A stretch of DNA of 64,000 nucleotides, taken from NCBI GenBank assembly GCA_033060915.1, contig CM065392.1, forward strand, positions 15,483,501-15,547,500. Direction: 5' to 3'. The translations under genes were made by a program, and so were the position numbers. Positions 56,601-62,679 of this stretch are shown here, in pieces. The notes beneath the pieces were generated by a model that was not told the origin of the DNA, made no database searches, and saw nothing but the letters and a program-made list of their open reading frames with translations. Each line of letters opens with the position of its first letter. Within the stretch, counting starts at the first letter, position 1. The stretch comes from Euryodendron excelsum (Eukaryota > Streptophyta > Magnoliopsida > Ericales > Pentaphylacaceae).

Positions 56601-59333
56601 TACTAATCAAACTGACTGGGAGAGTATTCCTCCCAAAAAGGGCATTGGAAAAGACAATATTACCTACAAAAAATATTTTCCCCCTTTTTTCTTTCTTTCT
56701 TCCTCCCCATTATGGACATGCAGGCTTGCAGCCTGAAACCACTCCTCTTTCTTCTCTTCATCGATTTCCTCCTCAAATCCCCACTGTCCACCGCCCCCCA
56801 CTGCCGTCACTCCCCCTGCCTCTAGCACCAGACTTGTTCCGTGCTGGCAATTGAGATGGATTACCATGATTTTCTCTAAATGGGATTGATTATAGAATGC
56901 CTTAGAGGGACATTTGAATAAAGGAATTGTATAACTACCCTCTAAAAGGAAGAGCACAGGGAGATTGTAAAGAAAACAAAAATAATATTGATATTCACTG
57001 GCAGATGACAGAAGCATAAAATATCAAGATGTTTCGCTTGAGTGTGCATAAGGAAACCAAAAGATAGTATTAGTGATAATCTAAGTGATAAAGAGAAGCA
57101 TGAAAGCAATTGGATAACTACCATCTCTAAAAGAAGAAGATAATAGTGCAGGACAGAGCTCTTTTGATAGACCATGAAGGCTTGACACATACATGACCTA
57201 TCCACGAAGCAGAGCATTTTCATGGTTTTATTGCGACCTGCACAAGGGCAATTTCCATGCTTGATAGCTTCTAGTAAACCACAGACTGCTAGGCAGTCAG
57301 TATTCTCTACATTGTAATATACAAGATGACACTGTATAAATGACCCTTTTCCTTTTTCTTCCCCATTAGTTCAAGAAACTCCATCTTCTCTTCTTGCAAA
57401 ACAAAAAGAGACAATGAAATGGCAATTGAGAGTATAAATAGAGAACCTGCTGCAATTCCAACACTCACATAAACTTTTCCTTTTGATCCTTTGTCCTTGA
57501 TAGTAGTAGGAGGTGTTGGTGAAATGATGGGTTGTGACTGAAAAATTGGTTTGATGGTGATGTGTCTGAGTGGTTTTGGGTTGTAGATATTTATGTGAAA
57601 TGTGGGAGAATTAGAGATGCCCAGGAAGTGTTTGATGGAATACCGGAGAGATGGGTTTAGAGAGAGATGGAGGAGACCTTAATATGATTGGGGAAATTTT
57701 TTCTTTTGCCTAAAATTGTTAATGTCCTTCAATTTTGCATAACAGTCCAAACTACAAGGCATGTGTTTCACTTTTGTACCTCTAGGGGTCATTTGATTTT
57801 CGCAGTTTCACTCATACCCAGAGGGGTGAAGTGTAATTACCCCTAAATATTAAGCATCAAAGATGAGATCATGGAAAATTATGTAGTTATTATGAAATTC
57901 TGAAAAGTCGTTTGGGTGTCAAAGACGGAAAATAAGGTCATTATAGGCCTGGTGTGACAAATGAAGTGAAATAACAACTGCTGTTTATTTAATAAGAAAA
58001 GCAAAGAAGGTCATCATTTTAGCACCTAATTCCCTTTCTCGTGGGGCATTTTATCTGGAAAATGAGACATCGCTGTTATCTTTTCTAGAGGATGCCTCAT
58101 TCACCATACTGTACAACCTTGCATGAAGTTGGTCTCTTTATTACCGTTATTAGTGGTCATTTCAATAGAAAGAATGCGGAATATTCCCGTATACCCAATG
58201 TTTTAGTTTATCAGCTGAGCTTTTCTGTTTCACCGCAACTATGTTTCAGTGTGACCATTTTTTTCCATCGAACAGTATAATAATACAGTGATGTGAGCTG
58301 TGTTTTTCAACATGTAGTTTTCTGTCCTTTTGTTTTGCGATTCCGCACTAGGCCCATTCATATTTCATAGAGACAGTTTGCCCTAATTTTTTTCTTCTCT
58401 ATCTCGATTCATATATTTTGGCAGTCCACTTTCTGGCTTCAATTGAACCATATTACTTATTTTCGAACACTTTCAGTGTTTGATCACCCTTACATCACTG
58501 CTGGGAGCTCATTACTAACAGTCTCAAGCTTACGAAGCTGATGTCCCTTTGAAGCATCCAGTTTTGATTCTACACATTTATTTGCTGTTGATGCATCTTA
58601 GAACCCAATTATCACACTATGCTGTGGATTTGTTGCTTCTTGCCTACCAAACCTTTTGCACCATGTCTTTCAAATAAGTAGAATCCTGTCCCTAATGGAA
58701 GAACTTGACAATGGGACTTGGAAGATCAATTATTCTTTTATAAGATTGAACCAAACTCCAACCTATAATTTCATAGTTCCTATCTTACTATAGAGAACAA
58801 TTGTAGTTATATTTTTTTTACTGATTCTCTGGTTTATATTTCCTTTTATTCTTGCAGCTCACAGGAGCCTACTTTGCATTCCTGGAGGTTCTTCTGAACA
58901 GCCATATCACTTTAGTTCTGAATCTGGATACAAGCACTTTTAGATATATTGTAGGATCTCTTGAATCAGGCCTTAGAGGACTAGATGTGAATATCTTATC
59001 ACAGGTTCGTATCTGAGTTTGTTCAGACTGTTATCACATTTCTAGGACCCTTGACATAGTGTTTTGAGACCATTTACCTTAGCTCTCCATTTCTTAATTT
59101 TCTTAACATATGCGATCATTCTTGTAGTGGTATTATACCATATACTGCAGGCCCCATGAGATATCTTTCCATTAAACAATCCAACTTTGAATTTTTTATT
59201 TCAGTGTGCATCTGCTGTTGATAATTTGGCTACTTTTTATTTCAACCACCTCACGGTTGGAGAGTCACCCACTACACCAGCTGCACTTAATCTTGCTCGG
59301 CATGTTGCAGATTGCCCCGGTGTGTTTCCTGAA
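17398..59333 (+). CDS. XPO7: Exportin-7 (XPO7/RanBP16 family), 25 coding exons, 3' end outside the window
   Basis: The product is a karyopherin-beta family nuclear transport receptor made of stacked HEAT/ARM helices that binds RanGTP and carries cargo through the nuclear pore. Cargo in plants is not well defined. Joining the exons listed below gives one uninterrupted frame of 961 codons (2,883 nt) matching the plant exportin-7 protein from its first residue ([19 protein letters not shown]) to about 90 residues before its end (family length about 1,050). The importin-beta N-terminal domain covers roughly residues 30-100. Recognisable later blocks are [64 protein letters not shown] and [11 protein letters not shown]. 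The ATG at 17398 has a good context (aacaATGG). The gene looks intact. Introns total about 39 kb and hold most of the transposons in the window. The missing C-terminus should start after an acceptor beyond 64000. Confidence 0.95.
18074..18234 (+). CDS. XPO7: XPO7 exon 2 (residues 81-134)
   Basis: The acceptor is 'ctgaag' and the donor is GTAATG at 18235. It encodes [36 protein letters not shown] and KESMNFLNQ, colinear with other plant exportin-7 proteins. The exon ends in phase 0. Intron 1 is 435 bp. Confidence 0.95.
18780..19350. repeat. Unclassified repeat-like DNA with a 41-bp tandem duplication
   Basis: 'aagaaactctccaaacc' starts at 19011 and again at 19052, and each copy is followed by 'ctagtc' plus 'gatttggaa', so a 41-bp unit is present twice. 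The surrounding text (an 'actctccctcacatgcaag'-type phrase) resembles non-coding retroelement segments found in plant genomes. There are no termini and no coding potential. Confidence 0.4.
19815..20240 (-). pseudogene. Ty3/gypsy RT-RNase H fragment, antisense in intron 2
   Basis: Read on the - strand with frame changes, the translation gives [12 protein letters not shown] at the end of RT. It then gives [21 protein letters not shown] (RNase H start, with the active-site Asp of the usual CDAS replaced by His), then [13 protein letters not shown], then [20 protein letters not shown], [19 protein letters not shown] and RHAIW. The last part corresponds to the YSDHEALKYLNSQ block of chromovirus-type gypsy elements. 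It is a truncated, frameshifted fossil of about 420 bp. Confidence 0.8.
19958..20000. repeat. Perfect 16-bp inverted repeat (snap-back) inside the gypsy fragment
   Basis: 'aagttggggtgttttg' (19958-19973) and 'caaaacaccccaactt' (19985-20000) are exact reverse complements around an 11-base spacer. In the antisense pol reading the palindrome falls between LHDKK and TYDKDF, where family members have only a few residues, so it looks like an inserted inverted duplication. Confidence 0.9.
20729..20942. mobile_element. MITE, PIF/Harbinger (Tourist-like) type, 214 bp
   Basis: The left end GGAGTGTTTGGACA and the right end TGTCCAAACACCCCC are near-perfect inverted repeats. The element is flanked by TAA on both sides (20726-20728 and 20943-20945), the 3-bp duplication typical of the PIF/Harbinger superfamily. 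The interior is AT-rich and non-coding, with further self-complementarity around 'agcttatagctta' and 'gcttgtagctttt'. Confidence 0.8.
24889..24951 (+). CDS. XPO7: XPO7 exon 3 (residues 135-155)
   Basis: The acceptor is 'cctgcag' and the donor is GTTAGC at 24952. This 63-bp exon encodes [20 protein letters not shown] plus Gln. Relatives have Ser-Asp where this protein has a single Phe before HYAIGL, so it appears to be one residue shorter here. Phase 0 at both ends. Confidence 0.93.
27031..27183 (+). mobile_element. tRNA-derived SINE with poly(A) tail
   Basis: An internal RNA polymerase III A box (TAGCTCAGATGG, 27039-27050) and B box (GGCTTCAAGCC, about 27083-27093) are spaced as in a tRNA gene. 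A unique body of about 75 bp follows, then a run of 13 A. It does not fold as an intact tRNA. Target duplications could not be identified by eye. The sense orientation matches the host gene. Confidence 0.7.
27225..27405 (+). mobile_element. Second, degraded SINE-like unit
   Basis: It contains a good B box (GGTTCAATCCT, 27271-27281) but only a poor A-box remnant ('aagctcac') upstream. Its body differs from that of the SINE just before it. It may be a 5'-damaged SINE of another family; that is inference from the B box and the position next to a clear SINE. Confidence 0.4.
28235..28352 (+). CDS. XPO7: XPO7 exon 4 (residues 156-194)
   Basis: The acceptor is 'aaccag' and the donor is GTAACA at 28353. 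It encodes [20 protein letters not shown] and [18 protein letters not shown], a strongly conserved family block. It ends in phase 1, and the split Val codon is finished by exon 5. Confidence 0.95.
28451..28560 (+). CDS. XPO7: XPO7 exon 5 (residues 195-231)
   Basis: The acceptor is 'atgcag' and the donor is GTGCAT at 28561. It encodes [20 protein letters not shown] and [15 protein letters not shown]. Intron 4 is only 98 bp. Confidence 0.94.
28682..28777 (+). CDS. XPO7: XPO7 exon 6 (residues 232-263)
   Basis: The acceptor is 'catatag' and the donor is GTAAGT at 28778. It encodes [20 protein letters not shown] followed by [12 protein letters not shown]. Relatives have Ser-Lys-Glu where this copy reads Pro-Arg-Glu at the end. 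Confidence 0.94.
28778..30549 (+). other. XPO7 intron 6, 1.77 kb
   Basis: It contains a self-similar GAAACG/CGTTTC-rich stretch (29270-29360) and a direct repeat ('aggcactcttttgatgg' at about 29427, 'aggcagtcttttgatgg' at about 29477). No other element is recognised. Confidence 0.6.
30550..30673 (+). CDS. XPO7: XPO7 exon 7 (residues 264-304)
   Basis: The acceptor is 'ttccag' and the donor is GTAAAT at 30674. It encodes [20 protein letters not shown] and [17 protein letters not shown]. It ends in phase 1, and the Gly codon is completed in exon 8. Confidence 0.95.
32066..32133 (+). CDS. XPO7: XPO7 exon 8 (residues 305-327)
   Basis: The acceptor 'gggggggtag' is unusually G-rich and lacks a close polypyrimidine run. 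The donor GTCTCT at 32134 opens a (TC)n tract. It encodes [20 protein letters not shown] and YQ. The frame and the protein match leave little doubt about the exon limits. Confidence 0.93.
32134..32161. repeat. (TC)n microsatellite at the very start of intron 8
   Basis: About 13 TC units begin directly at the splice donor, so the 5' splice site is embedded in the microsatellite (cag/gtctctctc). Confidence 0.9.
34151..34237 (+). CDS. XPO7: XPO7 exon 9 (residues 328-356)
   Basis: The acceptor is 'atacag' and the donor is GTTATT at 34238. It encodes [20 protein letters not shown] and TLKSLRSWQ. Intron 8 before it is 2.0 kb and carries poly(C) and poly(A) runs at 33595-33620. Confidence 0.95.
34352..34504 (+). 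CDS. XPO7: XPO7 exon 10 (residues 357-407)
   Basis: The acceptor is 'taccag' and the donor is GTTAGA at 34505. It encodes [20 protein letters not shown], then [18 protein letters not shown], then [10 protein letters not shown]. The longest of the tightly clustered middle exons 9-14. Confidence 0.95.
34602..34697 (+). CDS. XPO7: XPO7 exon 11 (residues 408-439)
   Basis: The acceptor is 'ttgcag' and the donor is GTCCAG at 34698. It encodes [20 protein letters not shown] and [12 protein letters not shown]. Confidence 0.94.
34834..34893 (+). CDS. XPO7: XPO7 exon 12 (residues 440-459)
   Basis: The acceptor is 'ttacag' and the donor is GTATGC at 34894. This 60-bp exon encodes [20 protein letters not shown], which diverges more from relatives than its neighbours do but keeps the spacing. 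Confidence 0.9.
35002..35123 (+). CDS. XPO7: XPO7 exon 13 (residues 460-499)
   Basis: The acceptor is 'gtacag' and the donor is GTAATT at 35124. It encodes [20 protein letters not shown] and [12 protein letters not shown], and ends in phase 2 (Ser codon split). Intron 13 after it is 80 bp, one of the shortest. Confidence 0.94.
35204..35291 (+). CDS. XPO7: XPO7 exon 14 (residues 500-529)
   Basis: The acceptor is 'tctcag' and the donor is GTATTC at 35292. It encodes [20 protein letters not shown] and [10 protein letters not shown]. Confidence 0.94.
35483..35620. repeat. Two-copy tandem duplication of 69 bp
   Basis: 'aataacgagttg' starts at 35483 and again at 35552. Both copies continue with 'atcatatacatgcattagta' and 'tacatcagcatgtgtatg', with only a few differences, so the duplication is fairly young. 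Confidence 0.9.
38371..38940 (-). pseudogene. LINE 3' fragment with zf-RVT domain, antisense
   Basis: On the - strand the translation gives [20 protein letters not shown], then [20 protein letters not shown], then [12 protein letters not shown]. This is the reverse-transcriptase zinc-binding (zf-RVT) domain found at the C-terminus of plant L1-type LINE ORF2. A poly(T) run at 38371-38380 marks the poly(A) tail of an insertion in this orientation. Only the 3' end is present, as expected for a 5'-truncated LINE insertion. Confidence 0.88.
39921..40025 (+). CDS. XPO7: XPO7 exon 15 (residues 530-564)
   Basis: The acceptor is 'tgtcag' and the donor is GTAAAC at 40026. It encodes [20 protein letters not shown] and [15 protein letters not shown], a highly conserved block. 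Confidence 0.95.
40153..40257 (+). CDS. XPO7: XPO7 exon 16 (residues 565-599), NAGNAG acceptor
   Basis: It encodes [20 protein letters not shown] and [15 protein letters not shown]; the donor is GTTACT at 40258. The acceptor reads 'tgcagcag', so splicing can occur after either AG. The first choice (40153) keeps the Gln found in relatives (SSKQLYARL); the second would drop one codon. Confidence 0.93.
40334..40386 (+). CDS. XPO7: XPO7 exon 17 (residues 600-616)
   Basis: The acceptor is 'ttgcag' and the donor is GTTAGT at 40387. This 53-bp exon encodes [17 protein letters not shown], and the Gly codon is split in phase 2. Introns 16 (76 bp) and 17 (87 bp) are near the lower size limit for plant introns. 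Confidence 0.93.
40474..40537 (+). CDS. XPO7: XPO7 exon 18 (residues 617-638)
   Basis: The acceptor is 'gcgcag' and the donor is GTAACT at 40538. It completes the Gly codon and then encodes [20 protein letters not shown] and Asn. Confidence 0.93.
40645..40779 (+). CDS. XPO7: XPO7 exon 19 (residues 639-683), followed by a GC donor
   Basis: The acceptor is 'ttttcag'. It encodes [20 protein letters not shown], then [20 protein letters not shown], then DPLLQ. Family colinearity requires the exon to stop after 'ctgcag' at 40779, where the intron begins GCATGT. The only nearby GT (40784) would add four bases and break the frame into exon 20 ([13 protein letters not shown]). A GC-AG intron is therefore the best reading. 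Confidence 0.9.
40814..41163. repeat. Two-copy tandem duplication of about 179 bp in intron 19
   Basis: Copy 1 starts with 'gatgtggttttgtatttctcc' at 40814 and copy 2 with 'gatatggttttttatttctcc' at 40993. Both run through 'tcttttata' or 'tcttctatt', 'gttttag', 'gtagaa' plus 'ttctataaaa', 'ttttgttgaatt' and 'ttctgttctggaaat'. The second copy shows small indels. It makes up most of intron 19. Confidence 0.9.
41279..41391 (+). CDS. XPO7: XPO7 exon 20 (residues 684-720)
   Basis: The acceptor is 'attaag' and the donor is GTTGGT at 41392. It encodes [20 protein letters not shown] and [17 protein letters not shown], with the next codon split in phase 2. Confidence 0.95.
41501..41594 (+). CDS. XPO7: XPO7 exon 21 (residues 721-752)
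   Basis: The acceptor is 'ttgtag' and the donor is GTGAGG at 41595. It encodes [20 protein letters not shown] and [12 protein letters not shown]. Confidence 0.95.
41870..44401. mobile_element. Solo-LTR-like element, about 2.5 kb
   Basis: It opens 'tgtcacaacccccat', a start close to that of the solo LTR at 52684 ('tgtcacaacgcc'), and ends in 'agggtcatgg'. GATTT flanks both sides (41865-41869 and 44402-44406), which fits a 5-bp target duplication. The 3' terminus is not a clean CA, so the ends remain tentative. Inside are a 56-bp tandem duplication (43091-43202), a (TTC)n tract (43550-43575) and pyrimidine-rich DNA, but no pol. Confidence 0.5.
43091..43202. repeat. Two-copy tandem duplication of 56 bp
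   Basis: 'aaggtataa' at 43091 and 43147 begins two copies that share 'aaataaattgcttttatc', 'tgaataacaaaatatacaag' and 'cct'. They lie inside the LTR-like element. Confidence 0.9.
45107..45400 (-). pseudogene. LINE 3' end, antisense
   Basis: On the - strand the translation gives [20 protein letters not shown], the W-x-x-ERNxRxF tail that ends the zf-RVT region of plant LINE ORF2. It is followed by about 140 bp of 3' untranslated DNA running to a T-rich stretch (45112-45119) on the + strand. It is severely 5'-truncated. Confidence 0.75.
45985..46300 (-). mobile_element. Possible second antisense LINE 3' tail
   Basis: A run of 12 or more T (45987-45998) is followed by 'ggataaataaaagatgtata', a phrase of the kind found just before the poly(A) tail of plant LINEs read in reverse. 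No coding block is recognisable beyond it, so the call is weak. Confidence 0.35.
48038..48257 (+). CDS. XPO7: XPO7 exon 22 (residues 753-825)
   Basis: The acceptor is 'gttacag' and the donor is GTATGC at 48258. It encodes [20 protein letters not shown], then [20 protein letters not shown], then [20 protein letters not shown] and [12 protein letters not shown]. It ends in phase 1. The longest internal exon. Confidence 0.95.
49097..49227 (+). CDS. XPO7: XPO7 exon 23 (residues 826-869)
   Basis: The acceptor is 'tgacag' and the donor is GTATAA at 49228. It encodes [20 protein letters not shown] and [20 protein letters not shown], ending AYRK. Confidence 0.95.
51910..52480 (-). repeat. LTR remnant inside the LINE, kin of the LTR at 59493-61339
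   Basis: It breaks the LINE endonuclease between GGDFNVVRF and [10 protein letters not shown]. Its right part ('aatcaaataccaaagtatg', 'tatcatcaaaatcatat') is nearly the same as the right end of the LTR at 59493-61339 ('aatcaaataccaaagtgtg', 'tatcatcaaaatcatat'). Both also share 'gaaaactaatgacagtat' or 'gaagactaatgactgtat' and 'gatatagtat'. It is shorter (about 570 bp against 1,847) and its left terminus is unclear. Confidence 0.65.
52684..54097 (+). mobile_element. Solo LTR, 1,414 bp, with a 5-bp target duplication
   Basis: It starts 'tgtcacaacgcc' and ends 'agggtgttata'. GGAAG flanks both ends exactly (52679-52683 and 54098-54102). The LINE reading frame on the left (VGGFNKKVE) resumes on the right ([10 protein letters not shown]) once the LTR and one repeat copy are removed, an independent proof of insertion. 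No internal gag or pol is present, so recombination between two LTRs probably removed the rest. Confidence 0.92.
57237..57549 (-). pseudogene. Possible captured gene fragment: Pro-rich linker plus transmembrane segment
   Basis: The - strand frame reads [16 protein letters not shown], a basic stretch KDKGSKGK, then a hydrophobic segment [20 protein letters not shown] and LSLFVL, then an [22 protein letters not shown] polar tail, with a stop near 57325. This is the pattern of a juxtamembrane region of a plasma-membrane protein, such as a receptor-like protein. The parent gene is not identified. The frame is open across the whole segment, which is more than expected by chance, but the call remains inference. 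Confidence 0.45.
57550..57660 (+). pseudogene. Captured pentatricopeptide repeat (PPR) fragment in the MULE
   Basis: The + strand frame reads [20 protein letters not shown] and then IPERW before a stop at 57658. This is the start of a PLS-class plant PPR motif (VDMYxKCGxIxxAxxVFDxMPER). PPR proteins bind organellar RNA, and this piece covers about one repeat and has no start codon of its own. It lies inside the MULE, next to the right TIR, and divergent from the - strand fragment. Confidence 0.75.
58858..59004 (+). CDS. XPO7: XPO7 exon 24 (residues 870-918)
   Basis: The acceptor is 'ttgcag' and the donor is GTTCGT at 59005. It encodes [20 protein letters not shown], then [20 protein letters not shown], then GLDVNILSQ. 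Confidence 0.95.
59205..59333 (+). CDS. XPO7: XPO7 exon 25 (residues 919-961), last exon in the window
   Basis: The acceptor is 'tttcag' and the donor is GTAAGT at 59334. It encodes [20 protein letters not shown], then [20 protein letters not shown] and FPE. The next family block (starting ILKTLFEIVLFEDCGNQWSL) is not found anywhere up to 64000, so intron 25 is at least 4.67 kb. Confidence 0.95.
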
Positions 59334-59492
59334 GTAAGTTGCTTCTTCTTCTTTAATTAGTTAACTGCTTCTCCTCATTTGAAGTGCATATTGCCAGCTT
59401 AAATATTCTAATGACAACTGTAGGATCCGTTTTCTCATAATGATGACAGTGAATAATGCTGATTAAATATTCTCATGACAACCAGAGGACCC

Positions 59493-59944
59493 TGTTGACC
59501 CTAAAAACAACCCGAGGGTGGGGAGGGGTGATTGGGCTTATTAAAAAAATTAGACCTCAATTAAGACACAATATATTTTTCAAGCAAATATACTTTGAAT
59601 TAAAACTGCACAATGAGAATGAGAAGACTCAAGAATGGAAATGACACGACTCAAACACAACTTCAGAGGGGCAGTTTTTGTTGCAGACAAAAGCGCATAC
59701 TCAAACTAAAATGAATGGACTCAAATGCAAACTTCAGAGAGCTAATTTTACTTGTAGACAAAAGAGCAAACTCAAACAGTAATGAACAGACTCAAATTTT
59801 AACTTGTTTTGCTTGCACAGAAAGGAACATACTCAAATTTAAATATGCTAAATACAGTCTAAGAAATGCACAAACTAACAATGAACAATCTAAGAGATCA
59901 AGTGCAAGTGTTGTGTACAAGATTTATACCAAGCAAGATAAAAC

Positions 59945-60004
<60 letters not shown>

Positions 60005-61339
60005 CAACACCAAGATTATTTCGTGGGTCTGTTTTGAACTCCAAAACCTACATCCACGCCCCAAGGGTCCTTTCTTGAGGTTTCTCTCCACTATACCCAA
60101 TTCTTGACACAATTACCCATAGTTTTTTTCTAGTCGCTAGTCCACCTTTACAAGTGATCCTCTCACTTCAACTATATTTACATAGGGTCTAGTTACACCC
60201 AACCAAGTGATCCCCTCACTTTAACTAGATTTACACAGGTTCTAGTTCCAACCCTAGCTACTCTCTTAGCTAAATATCTCTCTTACAGCAAGAAACAAGA
60301 GTACAACCATTTTGATTTACAAAAGATTTCTCTCAAAGAATAGGTATGCATGCCAATGAAGAACAATGATTAATAAGAACTCGAAGGCTCAAAAGCTTGC
60401 TTGACAGGATTTCACTTTTTGTGTTCAGTTTTTTGGGTCTCTTTTCTTGCAGCCCTGTGCTTTATCTAGGGCATCGTAATGGTCTGATCTTTAGCTAGCT
60501 GTTGTAGACCTATTGGAGAAGATTTTCCAGATTTTTCTTGTTCGAAATAGATTGGAACTTCCTTTAGGTTTGCCGAAATTTGCTGCTAAATTTTCTGCTA
60601 TATATTTTCATGATTTGCATATATTTCCTTGATTGAAACTATCTCTAGCTGTCTTTAATGCTTAAAAGCTTGATTGAATCTCTTCATTAATGGCTGAAGG
60701 CACTTCAGAATATCTCCAGAATATTTCCAACACTCAGCTTTGTTGAAACTTGCTGTCAATATTAATGCTTTTATGCAACCTTTCATTCTTGCACTAGATT
60801 CCATTCCGACAAATCTTCCATATCCAAAAATACAAGATGCCACAAATCTTTGAAGACTAATGACTGTATCTTGTAGATATAGTATCATAGAGTGTATATG
60901 AAAGGAAACCATATCCTTTGATTTCACCATTGAATCAATGTTTCCTTAGAACGTTTATTCCGTGAGATCTTGACATTGATTGAGCCATAGCTTTCATATT
61001 CGATGCTTCAGAATTTTCTGAGAACATATTCGAATAGATATTTGAAAGACTACTAGAAGCTCTCCAAAAATAGGCTTGTATTCATGCTTTGAAGGCCACC
61101 TAAATGCTTCTTCAAAATCTCGGTTGATCATGCAAGTTGTGCTAGATTCTCCATGTGAGATACTTTAAATCCTTCTCATAATATAGCTTATAAAACCATA
61201 TCATAACAGAATTCAAATCAAGATTAAGCATCGTCCAACCAGTAACAATAATCTAAGAAACATTTTGTAAATCAAATACCAAAGTGTGTTATCATCAAAA
61301 TCATATAACAAAAACCTTTAAATAACCTTGGTGCTAACA
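59493..61339 (-). mobile_element. Solo LTR, reverse orientation, 1,847 bp
   Basis: On the + strand it runs from 'tgttgaccctaaaa' to 'ggtgctaaca'; on the - strand that is TGTTAGCACC at the start and GGGTCAACA at the end. The flanks are GACCC (59488-59492) and GATCC (61340-61344), a 5-bp duplication with one change. Near its right end is the phrase 'tatcatcaaaatcat', whose complement (ATGATTTTGATGATA) is common near the start of plant LTRs. It has no internal coding region. Confidence 0.7.
59946..60000. repeat. Compound microsatellite (AT)n(AG)n
   Basis: About 11 TA/AT units are followed directly by about 17 AG units, inside the reverse solo LTR. Confidence 0.95.
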
Positions 61340-61824
61340 GATCCATTTTCCCATATGGCATTGGTGAAAGTTTGTTTCTAATTGCCAATACCTCTATAGA
61401 TTATAGTTGGCTCAGTTTGCATGAGATGATCCTTTGTGATTTGAGAAAATGCTTTTTCTTTTTCTGTGTTTGGGTCTTCTTTTGCTTGGGATAATGATTT
61501 TCAGCCTTCTTATAAGCATCATTCTGTGAAGGGTTACACATCTCATTCAGACCATTCATAGGACAGCTTGGATGGGCATTTTTATTTGGAAAAGAAGTGA
61601 CCTAATGTCCATTATCAAAGTCTCTAAGCATCCACCAACAAATTAGAAGGTATAAGGTTTCTGGAATTAAAAATAAAGGCAGCCTAAATGAGGCATCAAT
61701 TGGTATATTTTGACAACTAAAGTATGAAATACATAAATAAATAAATAAATAAAGATAACTATAGCATCTTGAGGCCTTAAAAAAAAAAACAAAAAAAAAA
61801 AGGATAAGAAGAAATGGAAGTTTA

Positions 61825-62099
61825 CAGCCTGTTTGGAACTTGGGGGAGGGAAGGGAAAATTTTAAATTTTTGTCCTTTTCTTGTTTGATATTTCCTAGGA
61901 GAGAAAGGGAAGGGAAATAGAGGAAAAAGGGAGGGAAAAAAACTATCCATTCTCTCTCTTTCTCTCTCTTCTTTCCCTCCATTTTCCTTTCATTTTCTTT
62001 GTAAAACTAAACAGGGAAGGGAAAATTGGTTTCCTTCATTTTCTCTTTCCCTTCCCTTCTCTTCCCTCCCCTTCCCTTCCCCAAGTTCCAAACTGGCTC
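61825..62099. mobile_element. MITE, PIF/Harbinger-type, 275 bp
   Basis: The left terminus CAGCCTGTTTGGAACTTGGG and the complement of the right terminus (GAGCCAGTTTGGAACTTGGG) match at 18 of 20 positions. The inverted repeats continue inward as purine-rich 'gagggaaggg' against 'ccttcccttcc'. TTA flanks both sides (61822-61824 and 62100-62102), the expected 3-bp duplication. No coding potential. Confidence 0.85.
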
Positions 62100-62419
62100 T
62101 TAAGAGTGAGGGATGTTTCAGCTACATGAGCTCAATTGGTTGGAGTGATCTTGTCATAGGGCTCAAGTGGTTGTCTTCACTATCTTCTTCTTCTTGTTCT
62201 TCTTGTTCCTTGGCTTTGCTCTCTCCTTTTTATATGTAGTGGTAAGTGGGGGCTTCATTTATCATGATATCTCTTTTCTTTGCAATCCATTATTTTTTCT
62301 GATTCAATCTTTAAGCACCTTTTTAGTTGTTTTTCAAACTTGCACTAGGACCCTTGACCAAATCAGGCGAGCAACACGTGACCATGCATGTCTATTCTAA
62401 AAGAAAATCAAGAGAATAC

Positions 62420-62644
62420 ATGGATATTTTTGGAAGCATGTCCAACTTGTGTCAGTGCAGGTCCAATGCATATTGGACATGGATATGAACATGTCATTTT
62501 AGGAGATGTCCCCCTACTTTATTTACCCTCTCCTTCCTAATCTTAAAAGGTGGCTAGACTGAGCTGGAAAACTGCAAAACCCTTCTTTCTCTCCTCTCTA
62601 AACATGTCAAGTGTTGGGCTGTACTATCAACTTCCCACTTAAAG

Positions 62645-62679
<35 letters not shown>

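Larger units (their letters stand above)
56465..57843. mobile_element. Mutator-like element (candidate Pack-MULE), 1,379 bp
   Basis: Long terminal inverted repeats of about 120 bp (left 56465-56582, right 57718-57843) both begin with GG followed by 'taattacac' and share 'atgacccctag', 'aaaagt' plus 'aaaca' and 'ttatgcaaaat'. A perfect 9-bp duplication TAAATATTA flanks the element (56456-56464 and 57844-57852), which is diagnostic for Mutator-like elements. There is no transposase. The interior has coding-like pieces unrelated to transposition on both strands, as in Pack-MULEs. Confidence 0.92.
49228..58857 (+). other. XPO7 intron 23, 9.63 kb, nested transposons
   Basis: In order it holds a sense LINE (about 49790-55400) split by an LTR remnant (about 51910-52480) and a solo LTR (52684-54097), then unrecognised DNA (55400-56455), then a MULE (56465-57843), then AT-rich DNA with nothing recognised up to the acceptor. 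Confidence 0.85.
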
